Part shown: piece after piece, positions 1-12,189 of the stretch
Layout: each line of letters opens with the position of its first letter
How positions within the stretch are numbered: the first letter of the stretch is position 1
Made by a program: the position numbers and the translations under genes
The notes under the pieces: model-generated
What the model was told of the DNA's origin: nothing
Database searches by the model: none
The model's input: only the letters and a program-made list of their open reading frames with translations
Assembly (NCBI RefSeq): GCF_000313135.1
Contig: NW_004457584.1
Location: forward strand, 336,768 to 400,767
Reading direction: 5' to 3'
Source: Acanthamoeba castellanii str. Neff
Taxonomy: Eukaryota > Discosea > Longamoebia > Acanthamoebidae
Length of the DNA stretch: 64,000 bases

Positions 1-1452
1 CCTCCCGCATGCTCAGGTTGTCGAACGTCGCACGCCCGTCCTCCTTCAGCGACACCGTCTTCTTCCCGCCCAGGATCTGCTGGTTCTGTGATGTGTGCGT
101 GTGTGCGCGCGCGCCGTGTGGTACCGTGTGATCGCCGGAGAGTGAGTGGGTTGTGCGTGCACCAGTGGGGCTGGAGTGGTGTGCGGGGCAAGAGAGAGAA
201 AGAGAGAGAAAGAAAGAAGGGTGCGTACCACGTCCTCGGGTGAGGAGGCGTAGGCGAGGCGCACTTCGACGGACTGGATGGGGAGTGGCGTGTCGTGGTG
301 GCCGGTGATGCGGACGGTGACGCCAAAGTTTCGGTTCTCGCTCGGGGTGCGGGTGCGCACTTCGACGGGCGGCTGCCGCTCCACCACCAGCTCCACGGGC
401 TCGCCCTGCTGCTGCTGCTGCTGCTGCCGCTTGCCCCCGTATTGCTGGTGGTGGTGCTTGGCGTTCGTGGTGGCTTCGGGGCGCTCCTCGAGCTTGACTG
501 CGACGCCGCGGTGGCCCACGAGCGCTCCGGCGAGCTCGACGGCGAGGGGCAGCTCGTAGAGGTCGCCGGCCTTGCTGCTGCTGCCGCCGCCGCCTTTCTG
601 CTGCTCGCAGCCTGTCGAAGCCTCGGCGATCGTGTCCGATGCTGATGCTGCTCCTGCAAGGGTGGGGCGGCGCGAGGCGGCCAGCTTGCGCTTGCGCTGG
701 ACGGGCTCGTCGAGCGGAGGCGACCACATACCGGGCACCCCGGCGCCCGCCTTCGAAGGCGCCGAGGCCGGCAACGCGCCTTGCTGGTGCTGCTGGTGCT
801 GCTGCTGCTGGTGGTGGTGGTGGTAGGGGAAGTGGTGGCCGTGCTCCTGCTTGACGGGGTTGAGGACGTGGCGGGCACCACCGCCTCGATGCGCTGCCGC
901 CGGGGGAGGTGCGGACATGAGGGGCGAGTCGAGGGCATTGAACGAGGACGAGCTGGCACCGCCCAGGCCGTAGAGGCCGAGAGCGTCGGGCATGTCCATG
1001 GGCCCCATGGCCTGCAGGTCGAAGTAGGACAGGCCCAGGGGCGGCATGCTACCCATCGCCGCCGCCGCCCCCGCGTGGACGCCGCCGCCGATCAGGAGGC
1101 CGCCCTCGTCGTAGTCGGCGAGGGCCATGAGCGAGGAGCCCGCCGGCGAGGAGCGCCCCGAAGGCGAAGAAGAAGCCGGCGAGGGAGAAGAGGCCGCGAA
1201 CGACGAGGACGTGGCGTGCGAGTAGTGGTGGTTGCGGTGGTGGGCGGTGCTTCCGTAGGGGGTGGCCGAGGGGTGGAGGAAGGAGGCGTCCCAGCCACTG
1301 TCCTCGCTCAGGCCGAGGTGGCTGCCATGCTGGGCGGAGACCAGGTCTTCGAGCATGGCATCTTGGTAGGCGTGCCCTGAAGGCTCAATGAAGCTCTTGA
1401 TGAAGCTGTCACCGCCATCTCCCAGGTCTTGGAAGCAGAAACCCAGATCCAT
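1..1452 (-). CDS. CudA/STAT-like transcription factor, N-terminal part (runs off the window)
   Basis: Partial gene; the 3' end lies beyond base 1. The best start is the ATG at 1452-1450, giving MDLGFCFQDLGDGGDSF. A long upstream extension in the same frame looks non-coding. Exon 1 (1452-229) encodes an acidic N-terminus, then Ser/Ala/Pro-rich and His/Gln-rich stretches, a feature of transcription factors. Near its end is an ordered block containing NFGVTVRITGHHDTPLPIQ and VEVRLAYASSPEDV. An intron (228-89, gtacgc...cacag) follows, and exon 2 continues in frame with NQQILGGKKTVSLKEDGRA, then FDNLSMRE. This beta-rich block resembles, from memory of the family, the DNA-binding region of Dictyostelium CudA-type factors, distantly related to STAT; a Rel-type fold is an alternative. 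The gene model is seen directly. The family name is a tentative inference. Confidence 0.5.
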
Positions 1453-1756
1453 CTGCTGCCGGTGGTGTACGCGGACCGTGCGAAGTAGGAGAAGGTGGCA
1501 ATGCTGCTGCCGCTTGGTGGTACGTCTGCCTTGCGAGATGAGATGAAAGCAACAACTGGGTACGAAATCTGCACGACTCATTGCCAGCGGGCATTTTCCG
1601 TTGGCCACCCAAGAAAACCCTCCCACCCCGTCGAATTTCGTCCAGCCGAAGCTGCCGAGTGGCGGAAACGCCCCATCGAAGTCCGTTGCGAAATTTCTGC
1701 TACGTGGCTCATCATCTTTTCCCACCCCCCAAGATAAAGATCAATCAAAGACCGCG

Positions 1757-3319
1757 ATGGCTGCGCGACCTTCCCCTCCCAAGCCCCATGAATTGCGTAC
1801 GGGAGGCCTCACAACGGGAGGCGCCACCGCCACAGCGGGCGCTGGTGTATCGCGAATGACAGAATTTGATCGTGCGAGGGCGGCCACTGGTGCGCCGTCC
1901 CTCAGCACGGCCACAACTCCCACACTGCCTCCTCGACCTGGTACGAGAACAGGTTCCCTCATTTTGCATTTTTTTTTCGCCTTGGAGGGTCAATTTTGGA
2001 GCTGAGGAGGACTCTGCATCGTATATGCAGGCGGGGGAATGTACGGAGGCGGTGGCATGCTGGGTTCGGGCGGGTACGGCGGGAGCACCTACGGAAGCAG
2101 CTACGGCGGCGGCTACGGTGGTGGTGGCATGTACGGCAGCAGCTACGGAGGCGCGTACGGAGCGTCGCGCTACGGGGGCGGCTATGGCGGCTACGGCGGT
2201 TCTTCGAGCTATGGGAGCGGCTACGGGGGCGCGTACGGGTCGTCGCGCTACGGTTCTTCGCGCTACGGAGGCGGCTACGGGGCGTCGTCGATGTACGGCA
2301 GCAGCTACGGCGGCGGCGGCGGCTACGGCGCCTACAACCGAGGGCCGCTCGGGGCTGGACCGCGCGGCCCGGGCGAGGGCGGCCCCGGGGTGGTGACGTG
2401 GATCGACCAGTTCTCGCAAGTGGTGGACACATTCGGGCGCTTCGCGCACCTGCTCGACATGAACTGCGACGCCCTCTACGGCTCCTTCTCGTCAGTGCTG
2501 CGGCTGTTTGAGTCCATGTCGGAGCTGCGTCGCGAGCTGCTCTTCATCTTCCAGACGGTGACGCTCTACCGCCTGCTCAAGTCCGTTCTCGGGCGCGTCG
2601 GGTCCGTGGGCAGGTTCATCACGGGTGGCTCCACCGCCTCGGTCGTGTCATCTTCTTCGACGTCGGGCCTCGATCTCGACTCCTTCCAGCACTTTCAGGG
2701 CAAGGACCAGGCGGCTCCTCGCAGCGGCCGCCGCTTCTGGCCGTTCCTCCTCTTCCTCATCAGCGCCATCGGCGGACCCCTCATCATCAACCGACTCTGG
2801 CGAATGCTCCGCGCGGCGGCCGCCGCCGCCCAACAGCCCCAACAGCAGCTCGCCGACGAGGAGCGCGAAGAAGCCCCCATCTACGTCCAGGCCCTCTACG
2901 ACTTTGTCGGCTCCGGCTCAGAGGGTACCCTCTACATGCCCCCATGCCTCCGCAGCCGAGGCCTTTTCACTCTCCTTCGCGTTCTCGGCCAAACACTGAC
3001 GTACCTGTGTGTGTCCTGTGTCCTGTGTCCTGTGTGTGCTTGCGACGCGACAGGCGACCTTCAATTCGGTAAAGGCGCCTTGATCCGGGTCCTGCGAGCC
3101 GACCCCGACCAGGGCTGGTGGGAAGGAGAGACGGGCGGGCGAGTGGGCCTCTTCCCCGCCAACTTCGTGCAGCCAGTCTCCCGGCCACACGGCGCCGCAG
3201 ACAACAACAATAACGACGCCGCTGCACTGGGCAGCGCGTGGACGCCCGGAAGCAGCGCCGAACCCATCCGCCTCCACCTCGGGGCTGACGTCCAGCAGCC
3301 CCCCTCCCGCTTTGCCTGA
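1757..3319 (+). CDS. PEX13: Peroxin 13 (peroxisomal docking complex, SH3 protein)
   Basis: Three exons (1757-1940, 2031-2924, 3054-3319) splice in frame to 447 residues. The order is: a proline-rich start with PTLPPRPG; about 100 residues of Gly/Tyr/Ser repeats such as SSYGGGYGG; a helical/membrane part ([39 protein letters not shown]); and a C-terminal SH3 domain (YVQALYDFVGS, then FGKGALIRVL, QGWWEGE, VGLFPANFV). This is the standard PEX13 architecture. The protein sits in the peroxisomal membrane and, with PEX14, docks PTS-receptor cargo. The last intron cuts the SH3 domain and is filled with gtgtcctgtgtcc repeats. It converges with NFS1, whose stop lies 142 bases downstream. The start was chosen because it is the first ATG whose frame survives the first splice. 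Confidence 0.9.
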
Positions 3320-3460
3320 CCTCGCCTTGTACAGACGAAAAGCTTTTCGTGGATTTCCCACGGTCGGTTGGTGGTGAACACGGGGGCGAGGGTTTGAAAA
3401 CAAATTAGTTGCGTGACGCCCATCGTGTTGGAGGAGGTCCAATGACTACTACCACTACCA

Positions 3461-5086
3461 CTAGTGCTGGGTCCACTGGATCTTGGAGATGTCGACGCCC
3501 TCCTTGACCATCTCCCAGAGCGGGGACATCTCGCGGAGGCGGTCGACGTGCTTGGCGCAGAGCTCGATGGCGTGGTCGACCTCGCGCTCGGTGGTGAAGC
3601 GGCCGATGCCGAAGCGGAGCGAGGTGTGGGCCATGTCCTCGGAGACGCCGAGGGCGCGCAGCACGTAGGAGGGCTCCAGGGAGGCCGAGGTGCAGGCCGA
3701 GCCCGAGGAGAGGGCCACCTCCTTGAGGGCCATGAGGAGCGACTCGCCCTCGACGTAGGCGAAGGAGATGTTGAGGTTGCCGTGGTACCGGCGCTCGAGG
3801 TCGCCGTTGAGGTAGACCTCGGGCACGCGCGCGCGGATGCCGTCGTAGAGGCGGTGGAAGAGGTGCTTGACCCACGCGCCGTCGCGCTCCATCTCCTCGA
3901 GGGCCACCTCGCACGCCTTGCCCAGGCCCACGACCAGCGGCGTCGGCACCGTCCCGCTCCGCAGGCCGCGCTCCTGCCCGCCGCCGCTGATGATCGGGTG
4001 AAGCCGCACGCGGGGCTTCCTCCGCACGTAGAGCGCGCCGACGCCCTTCGGGCCGTAGAGCTTGTGACCGCTGATGGAGAGCAGGTCGATGCTCATCGCG
4101 TTCACGTCGAGCGGGATCTTGCCCACGGCCTGCGCCGCGTCGCAGTGGAAGAACACGCCCCGCCGCCGGCACAGCTGCCCGATCTCGCCGACGGGCTGGA
4201 TGACCCCGATCTCGTTGTTCACCGCCATCACGCTCACCAGCACCGTGTCGGGCCTCATCGCCGCCTCGAGCTTGGCCACGTCCAGCACCCCGTTCTTCTC
4301 CACCGGCAGGTACGTCACCTCGAACCCCTCGCCCGCCTCCAGCACCCGGCACGAGTCCAGCACGCACTTGTGCTCCTGATACCAACCACCAACGACGACC
4401 GACGACGCGACACGCATACATTCCCACCCCCGCGGTGAGGCACACTCGATGTAATAGCCGAGGACGTGTGTCGTGTGTCGTGTGGGAGAGAGAGAGAGAG
4501 AGAGAAGGTACCGTGACGGTGGTGATGATGTGTTTGCGCTTCTCGCCGTAAAAGCGGGCCACGCCCTTGATGGCCGCGTTGTTCGACTCCGTGGCGCCCG
4601 ACGTGAACACCACCTCCTTCGCGTCGGCCCCGATGAGCCGCGCCACTTTCTGGTCACACGCGCGCGCGTGGAGCGTACAAACAGTTAAAAGAAGAAGAAC
4701 CCCCCCCCCAACCAAGCACCCAATCAACCGACCGCAACCGCCAGATCTCATGAGTAGAGTTGGTGGGGGGGGGGAAGTAGTACCTCGCGGGCGTCCTCGA
4801 CGAGGTCCTGTGTCTCCCAGCCGTAGTGGTGGGTGCGGGAGTGGGGGTTGCCATAGGCCTCGGTGTAGACGGGCAGCATGGCGTCCAGCACGCGCGGGTC
4901 CACCGGGGTGGTGGCCTGCATGTCAAGATACACCGATCGCCCCCCCTGGGTCGCGCTAGGCACGCTGCTGGCCATGCGGGCGGCACCCGAGGAGAGGCGT
5001 ATGGGCGCGGCCGAGGGAGCCGCTCTCGGCCAGCCCTTGCGGAGAAGGGCGCCCCGATGGGTGATGCTGCTGCTGTTCCTTTTCAT
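3461..5086 (-). CDS. NFS1: Cysteine desulfurase, mitochondrial (Fe-S cluster assembly)
   Basis: Exons 5086-4784, 4649-4512 and 4375-3461 join in phase 0 to 451 residues, the usual length for eukaryotic NFS1. The enzyme is a pyridoxal-phosphate protein that takes sulfur from cysteine and passes it to the ISCU scaffold in the mitochondrial matrix. Visible signatures are the substrate/PLP region [16 protein letters not shown], the [11 protein letters not shown] segment, the PLP-lysine motif [15 protein letters not shown], and the catalytic-cysteine loop [17 protein letters not shown]. The Arg/Ser-rich N-terminus ([18 protein letters not shown]...) fits a mitochondrial presequence. It is in tandem with aconitase, its classic Fe-S client; the 195-base spacer must hold its promoter. 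Identification rests on motifs and full-length collinearity. Confidence 0.96.
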
Positions 5087-5281
5087 CTTCTATGTTGGGG
5101 CTCTGTCGGCTTTTTCCGCCCTATTTTCCCTTTGCCCTTCATTACCATTTCCTCGAAACAGGCCACCGGAGGCGTGGAAAAAGGCGGTGGACGCGTGGGA
5201 GGGGAGGTACAACAGGGGAGATGGGAGGGGGGAGGGGAAAGTGAGAGAGTGCAACGAGAGGGATCTCTCCTCGACTCTACT

Positions 5282-8200
5282 CTACTGGGCGGAGGCACGC
5301 TGCTTGCCCATGAGGTTGAGGGCCGAGCCGGCCTTCCACCAGGCGATCTGGCCCTCGTTGAGGGTCTGATTGGCCACCACGTCGAAGGGCTTGCCCTCCT
5401 TGGGCGTCACTCTGAGCGTAACGGGCTGCACGGAGCGAGGGAGGGGGAGAAGAGAGTGAGCGACGGGATCCCGATAAACGAGGTAAAGCCTGGCTGGCTG
5501 GCTGGCTGGCTGGTGGTGGCTGGTGGGCGGGGGAGGGTTACCTTGCCGGGGGCGAGGTCCTTGAGGCCGACGATGGTGATGCGGTCGTTGCCGCTGATGC
5601 GGTCGTAGTCAGCCGGGTTGGCGAAGGTGAGGGGGAGGATTCCCTGCTTCTTCAGGTTCGTCTCGTGGATGCGGGCGAAGCTGCGCACCACCACGGCCTT
5701 GCCGCCCAGGTACCTCGGCTGTTGCAGGTGTTGTGGTGTGGTGTGTGTTGTGAGTGGAAGAACCTCGCGTGGATTGGATTGGATTGGAGGGAGACGAGGA
5801 TTGGAGGGGGGGGGGGTTACCTCGATGGCGGCGTGCTCGCGGCTGCTGCCCTCGCCGTAGTTCTCATCGCCGATAACGATCCAGGGCACGCCGGCCTTCT
5901 TGTAGGCGCGGGCGACGTCGGGGACGGCGCCGAACTCGCCGGTGAGCTGGTTCTGGACGCAGTTGGCCTTGTTGTTCTCGGCGTTGATGGCACCAATGAA
6001 CATGTTGTTGGAGATGTTGTCGATGTGGCCGCGGTACTTGAGCCAGGGTCCGGCCATGGAGATGTGGTCCGTCGTGCACTTGCCCTTGGCCTTGATGAGG
6101 ACCGGCATGTTCTCGATCGCATCGGATCCATTCCACTCGTCGAACTTGGGGAGGAGCTGCAGGCGTTGGCTACGAAGAAGAAGAAGAAATGGAAGACTCG
6201 TTAGACACACCCCCTCGCAGGAATCGGACTCGCTGCTTGGGGTGTAGGCTGACGGACGCACCTGCTGGGGTCGACCACCACGGTGACCTTGCTGCCGTCG
6301 GCGGCGGGAGGCTGGTAGGTGTCCTCGCCAGCGTCGAAGCCGCGAGCCGGGAGCTCGTCGCCGTAGGGGCTCTTCAGCTTGAACTGCTTGCCATCGGCGC
6401 CGGTGAGCGAGTCGGTGAGCGGGTTGAACGTCAGGTCGCCGGCGATCGACATGGCGGTCACGAGCTGTATGGGCAGAGCGCGCGCGCACATACACCAGAG
6501 AGAGAGAGAGAGAGCGTGTGCGTTAGCAGGGCACATCGGTCTGTGGGCAGAGGGCGCTGGAGGTACCTCGGGGGAGGAGACGAAGGCGTGGGTCTGGGGG
6601 TTGGCGTCGTTACGGCCGGTGAAGTTGCGGTTGTAGGAGGTGATGATGGAGTTCTTGTCGCCCTTCTTGATGTCGTCGCGCTTCCACTGCCCGATGCAGG
6701 GTCCGCAGGCGTTGGCGAGGACGGTACCGCCAACCTTCTCGAAGGTGTTGATGATGCCGTCGCGAGCGATGGTGGCGCGGATCTGCTCGGAGCCGGGGGT
6801 GATGATGAACCCGCTCTTGGCCTTGACGCCGTGGTCGATGGCCTGCTGGACAATCGACGCGGAGCGCGACATGTCCTCGTAGGACGAGTTGGTGCAGCTG
6901 CCGATCAGGCCCTGCGCGAGCTTCTCGGGCCAGTTGTTCTTCTTCACGGCCTCGGCGAACTTGGAGAGGGGCGTGGCCAGGTCGGGGGTGAAGGGACCGT
7001 TGACGTGCGGCTCCAGCTCGCTCAGGTTGATCTCGATCACCTCGTCGTAGAGCTTGTTCTGCAGATCCTCGCAGCCTTTGCGAGAACAGGAAAAAAAAAG
7101 CATCACCCGCGGGTGAGCCACCGCACGACGCGGAGAATAGACAAAAGGAGCGGCGTACCGGGATCGGCGACGAGGTGGTCCTTGAAGGACTCGGCGGCGG
7201 AGGCGATGTCGGCACGGCTGGTGGCCTTGAGGTAGGCGGACATGCGGTGGTTGAAGGGGAACAGCGACGTGGTGGCTCCGATCTCGGCACCCATGTTACA
7301 GATGGTGGCCATGCCTGCAGGACGGACGACAACGGCGGCGATGAGAGGTTGTGTGTGTGTGTGTGTGTGTGTGTTGAAACCACCACGGATGCCAGCTCGC
7401 AACCACCGCCAACCCGCCAAGAGAGAGAGAGAGAGAGTACCGGTGCAGGAGATGGAGTCGAGGCCGGGGCCAAAGTATTCGACGATGTAGCCGGTGCCAC
7501 CCTTGACGGTCAGGATGCCGGCCAGCTTGAGGATGACGTCCTTGGGCGCGGTCCAGCCCGACAGCGCGCCGGTGAGCTTGACGCCCAGGATCTTGGGCGC
7601 CTTGAGCTCCCACGGGATGTCCGCCATCACGTCCACCGCATCAGCACCGCCCACGCCTGCGTTGGCCCAACATACCCGGATCAGACGCGACTACGCGCCC
7701 ACACCACCAGCGACACCGCGCCCACGACGGACAACAGGGGGGGACAACTTGTAGAAGAAGACGAGGGAGGGAGGGAGGGGTACCGATGGCAACCATGCCC
7801 AGGCCGCCGGCGTTGGGGGTGTGGCTGTCCGTGCCGATCATGAGACCACCGGGGAAGGCGTAGTTCTCGAGCACGATCTGGTGGATGATGCCGCTACCGG
7901 GTTTCCAGAAGCCGATGCCGTACTTGTTGGAGGAGCTCGCAAGGAAGTCGTAGACCTCCCTATTGATGTCCTTGGCATTCTTCAAATCTTGGGCACCGCC
8001 CACGTGGGCCTCGATGAGGTGGTCGCAGTGGATGGTGGTGGGTACGGCGACCTTGGGCAGACCGGCCGTCATGAACTGCAGCACGGCCATCTGGGCCGTG
8101 GCGTCCTGCATGGCCACGCGATCGGGCCTCAGCTTGAGGTAGGTCTTGCCCCTCACAACCTCTGCGGCACAAGGACGTGTAAGCAAGAGAGACCAGCAGT

Positions 8201-8656
8201 TACTACTCTCGAGATGGGGCTACACTCACCCTGCTTGGTGTCATCGAGGTGGCTGTAGAGGATTTTCTCTGTAGAAATGAGAAAGAGAAGGAACGGTGAG
8301 GTGACGCAATTGTGGTGGAATGAGTCGGAGGACAAGTGCGCACCAGCAAGGGTAAGAGGGCGATCCAGCCTCTTGCGGACATCGCTCAATTTCGACTTCA
8401 TCTTCTCGTAGGGCAGCGTGGTGCTGGGCTCGAGGCGGGAAAGGGCAGCGTAGTTCCTCTCGCCCAGGGCCGACCTCACGGAGGAGGGCAGCGCCTAGAA
8501 TATCATCAACATCAGTGGCGAGATTAACAAAAGTCCATTTGAATCGTCGAGATCGTTGCCTCTGATTTTGTTTTTCAATTGAGATCTTCCGAAAGATGCG
8601 GAAGGGCGCACCCTAGTGCAGGGGGTCACGATGGTAGCTCTCTTGAGCGACTGCAT
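5282..8656 (-). CDS. ACO2: Aconitate hydratase, mitochondrial
   Basis: Eleven exons (8656-8612, 8494-8344, 8268-8230, 8161-7784, 7656-7441, 7314-7159, 7075-6567, 6464-6262, 6169-5821, 5718-5542, 5425-5282) splice to exactly 789 codons (788 residues plus stop), the length of mitochondrial aconitase. It interconverts citrate and isocitrate through a [4Fe-4S] cluster. Cluster cysteines are seen in [14 protein letters not shown] and [11 protein letters not shown]. Other landmarks are [34 protein letters not shown] and [15 protein letters not shown]. The first 15-residue exon ([15 protein letters not shown]) is basic and hydroxylated, fitting a matrix presequence. Introns carry GT, AC and GA microsatellites. 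The gene reads toward NFS1; its 5' side faces the AT-rich island starting about 8840. Confidence 0.96.
7349..7375. repeat. (GT)n microsatellite in an aconitase intron
   Basis: A pure GT dinucleotide run lies in the intron between the exons ending at 7441 and starting at 7314. A second simple run, (GA)n, follows at about 7422-7436 next to the donor site. Confidence 0.8.
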
Positions 8657-9675
8657 GGTGTGTGCGTGATCTACTTCGAAAAAAGAAAAAGAAAAACGGC
8701 CGCGCCAACTCTTCGTGGCCAACGAAGTTGTTCCCTGCACGGGAAAATCCAGGAAACCCGCGCAAGGTGGCGCTCCGCCAGACACACACGAACTTCGCCG
8801 GGGGAAACGCACCGGAGCTCACAACGGCGGCACTAACCCACTAAGAAATAAGAGGGGGGGGGCGAGTGTTCATCCCCTTTGCAGATTTTTGTGTGGGGAA
8901 TTTTGTATGGTGGTCATCTTGACAGACAATCTCATCTTCCACCCACCACCTTCAAGGGCTCAAGCTGGTCACACACTCAGTCATACTGGCAATGGTGGTG
9001 TTTGAGATCATGGAAGAGAGACATCATCAACTCCTCAGGTGTCTATCTACATGTACCACCCACAACTGCTTCCCACAACAACTCTGCAAGGCTCAGGAGC
9101 ATCAGCAGCTTGTGTCCACCCAGACCCTCATTTTTCACTTGTTTCACAACTATGGCAACACTGATTAAGCACATGTAACTAGTTAAATGCATTTAACAAG
9201 TGTTACATGTTTTCATTGCATCCCCTGTAAAACCAGACACTTACTTTATCACATACACATACACAATGACTACATGTTTGACCTACCAATACTTAACACA
9301 TACATGATCTGGAAAATCAGAACTTTGCTTGTTTTGTGTATGTGCTCCTCTGAACAACCTCAAACTGCACCTTGCTTTTGCTCTCATACCCTCCATCAAT
9401 CCATTATCAGTGGCCCACATGCTGCCCTCACATCCAGTTCATGTTCAACCTCACACCATATTCAGTCAGTTGCACACATGCACTAAACTTCATTCTTCAC
9501 ATTTGTGCTGAATGGAGGATTATTCCTGAAGTTACAAGTCCCTCAATATCACTTAGAGCAGCGGTCTAGCATGTCAAAATCACACATGCAGATCAAAATC
9601 TTCAAAACTGCCCTGTAAATCAAAAATGTCAAATCTCACATGATTTTAGCACAACAAAAATTCCACAGTCATTTG

Positions 9676-9704
9676 TGACCTCTCATTTCAAATGACCACA
9701 AGTT
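9676..9704 (+). repeat. Left arm of a 29-base inverted repeat
   Basis: The sequence starting tgacctctcatttcaaatga recurs in reverse complement at 11321-11349. The arms match at 27 of 29 positions (inner end caCAAGTT versus tgCAAGTT). The two arms enclose the SAM-domain gene, as terminal inverted repeats of a DNA transposon would. No target-site duplication is obvious outside the arms. Confidence 0.75.
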
Positions 9705-10221
9705 CAGGGAGGGTTGTGTGTGCTGATGAGGGCACCTTGGGTAGCATCTTCACCTTGCCATGCAGCGAGGTCTGCTGCATACTTCTTTGCAAGCCTGGCA
9801 TGTGGCCTCCATATTGCTTCCTGTGCTGTTTGTGTGGAAGTTGACATGGAGAGACAGTGCAGACAGTGTAAGAAAGCTGTGGAAAAGAGGAAGTGGGGCA
9901 GAGTCATACAAATAGGCGTGCCACTGGTAGTTCCCTTCCCTGGTTGTGCATCAGTTGATAATGTGAAGACCAGGAGGAGGAGGCTTCTTCAAGGCCAGCT
10001 TTGCATCATCACACTTCTGGTTCTCAAGTGCCCTCTTCTCAAACTCACTTAAGCAAGGAGGTGCGCCATCACAGACTTGGGCATGGATCTCTCTGGCAGC
10101 CCAACTCTCCTGTGATCAGCACAGGGAAAGAGTCTTAGGAGAAATATATAAAAGCTGTGGTGATTGTGGCAGCTGCGTACTGTGAATAAGCCTTGCATCA
10201 CTGGTCCTGAGATGGTGGTAT

Positions 10222-11270
10222 TCAGCTCAGTTTCAGGTTGAGGATGAGGCAATGGGCACCAAGGGAAGACACTCCCAAGTAAATGAGGTCTTCCTGTGTG
10301 AGTGTTGCAAACACTGAACCACTCTCATCATTTGCAGTGACCCATTCAGTGATGGAGGTGGTAATCTGTTGGCTTGCAAGCTCCTTGGTGATGGTGGCAG
10401 CCACTTCAGCCACTGTCACAGTTAATGGGATGTGCTGCATCAGGCAAGAGTGGTGAGTGAAACACAGCATGGCTTTTTGTTCAAGGGGTGGACATACATG
10501 CTTGGTAGCTTGCTGCAGACTGTGGGCAGCAACAGTTGATTGGGTCTGGGATGGAGAGATGTTTGATGTGGGGCAAATCACTTGACAGCCACACCTAGGC
10601 GTGGAGGACACCAAGGTCATGTTCATCATGTGGGGGGGGGGATGTGTACATGAGTGGAAGAGCTCTTGCTGGGTGTAGGCACTCTGTGGGATGCTGGCAA
10701 GCTGTGGCCAGAAAGAGGCTTCATGTGTTTTGGTGGGAACATGAGAGCTAGGAAAGGGATTGAAGGGGGGGGGGCTGCTTTTCACAGGAGCACCTGTGAT
10801 TATGGAGTTCCTGGGCTGTTGTTGGGGTGATGCTGTGGTGAAGGAGAGCCATTGCTGTTGTCATTGTCTTCAAGATCATCATCATCATCTGGCTGAGGGC
10901 TCCCAATGTCTCCTTCTTGCTCCAAGACCTCATGGGCCCACTGTTCCTTGTCTAGGCCAGCCTTGGTGAAAAATGAACAGCTTTAGTGAGAAATTGTGCA
11001 GAAGCAAGCAACGCAAGGGAAGGAAAGCAAGAAGAGGTGTGTGATGTAGGAATTGATGAGATTTTGATACTGGAGACCCGTCTTGAGGTTTTCTGGTAGA
11101 GCACCTCAGAAAGTACCACCCAGTACTGTGTGGGATAGAGTCTTTGGTAGTGAGGAACAAGCCTCATGATCCACTCCTTCTGGTTAGGGGTTAGCCAGGT
11201 GGTTTGTGGGGCTCCATGTTGGAGTAGCAAGCTAGCAAACAACACACAGAACCTTGACTGCAATGGATGT
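10222..11270 (-). CDS. SAM-domain protein of the AT-rich island, multi-exon
   Basis: Coding character is clear in at least three minus-strand segments. The upstream exon near 11270-11110 reads TTWLTPNQKEWIMRLVPHY followed by QRLYPTQYW, reminiscent of the short tryptophan/lysine motif at the start of many fungal transposon-associated proteins. After a probable intron, an exon near 10960-10800 reads GLDKEQWAHEVLEQEGDIG and then a strongly acidic run (five Asp) and a Ser/Pro/His stretch. After an intron ending ...taatcacag, the last exon (about 10785-10222) has a Pro/Ser-rich linker and ends with ITEWVTANDESGSVFATLTQ, EDLIYLGVSSLGAHCLILNL. That last block has the W, LT.EDL, LG and sLG spacing of a SAM (sterile alpha motif) domain. 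The exact start is unresolved. Function is unknown. The unit lies inside the 9676/11349 inverted repeats. Confidence 0.45.
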
Positions 11271-11320
11271 CTCTTTGGTCAATGGCCACACATGTGGACC
11301 ATGATCAATGGCCACACATT

Positions 11321-11349
11321 AACTTGCAGTCATTTGAAATGAGAGGTCA
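11321..11349 (-). repeat. Right arm of the 29-base inverted repeat
   Basis: Reverse complement of 9676-9704 with two mismatches. It lies just upstream of the first exon of the SAM-domain gene, so any promoter of that gene sits next to or inside this arm. Confidence 0.75.
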
Positions 11350-12189
11350 TTGTTTGTCAGTTTAACCTCATAGAAATGGTTTTGATAACACAAAAATGGT
11401 TTTATTTTATCAGTAACAAGACAAAATTGGGAGTATGTTGAGAAATGGCAGATTAAAATTACATCATAATGAGAGATATGATACAGTAACTGGGCCAGCA
11501 GTCAAAGTCAAATTAGTTTGGTGTGGTGTAATGAGAAAAGATTGGTATAATGTGAGGATTACTGGGGTAGCCAGTGTTCTTTATTTTATTTGTGTGGTGG
11601 CGATTTGTCATTGAGCACACACTTGATAACACATAGTGGAGGAAGCTTTTTTTGATGAATTGGGAAGTGAACAAAGGAGTTTATTTTAAAAGTTGGAAAG
11701 ATTGGAAAGACAGAGTCTAGTATTATTCACTTCTATCCACATCACAACCAGAGTGGAAAGGGGAAAGTGATACAAGGTCAGGCAATTGGTTGATGTCAGA
11801 GTTGTGGTGAGGGCTTCTGTCCCTGCTCCAGCTCCTGGTCCTGCTCTTGTGGCACTTGTGACAGCTGTGCTTGTGGCAGTCACTGCTGTGTCTGTGGGCT
11901 GCTGAAATCCAGGATGTGATGTTGGATGGGTTGGAGTGAATGAGGATGCTGTTGATGCCACTTGTGATGATGTTGGTTGCACTGAAGCTCCATTGATGTG
12001 GTAGCTGAAGTTGAGATGGAAGTAGGCATGAAGTGGAGTAGCACGAAGTGGAGTGTAGTCAAGAACACTTCACAGTTCAGTGCTTGCGGCGTAGGCAGTG
12101 AGGACAAGCTGATAGAAGACATGACCTATTGGTAGGAAAGCAGGTGAGAAGAGCATGTGCCACCAAGTTACATGAGCAAAATACATACT

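Noticed and set aside
3464..4438. Long plus-strand open frame opposite NFS1
   Set aside because: It is exactly antisense to conserved cysteine desulfurase exons; GC-rich codon bias leaves the opposite strand open.
6189..7235. Long plus-strand open frame opposite aconitase
   Set aside because: Antisense to aconitase exons that splice to a full 788-residue enzyme; its Gly/Val-rich text is an artefact.
8870..9670. Short plus-strand frames at the left of the island
   Set aside because: They are Cys/His/Ser-rich with no ordered motif, and no splice-consistent model emerged.
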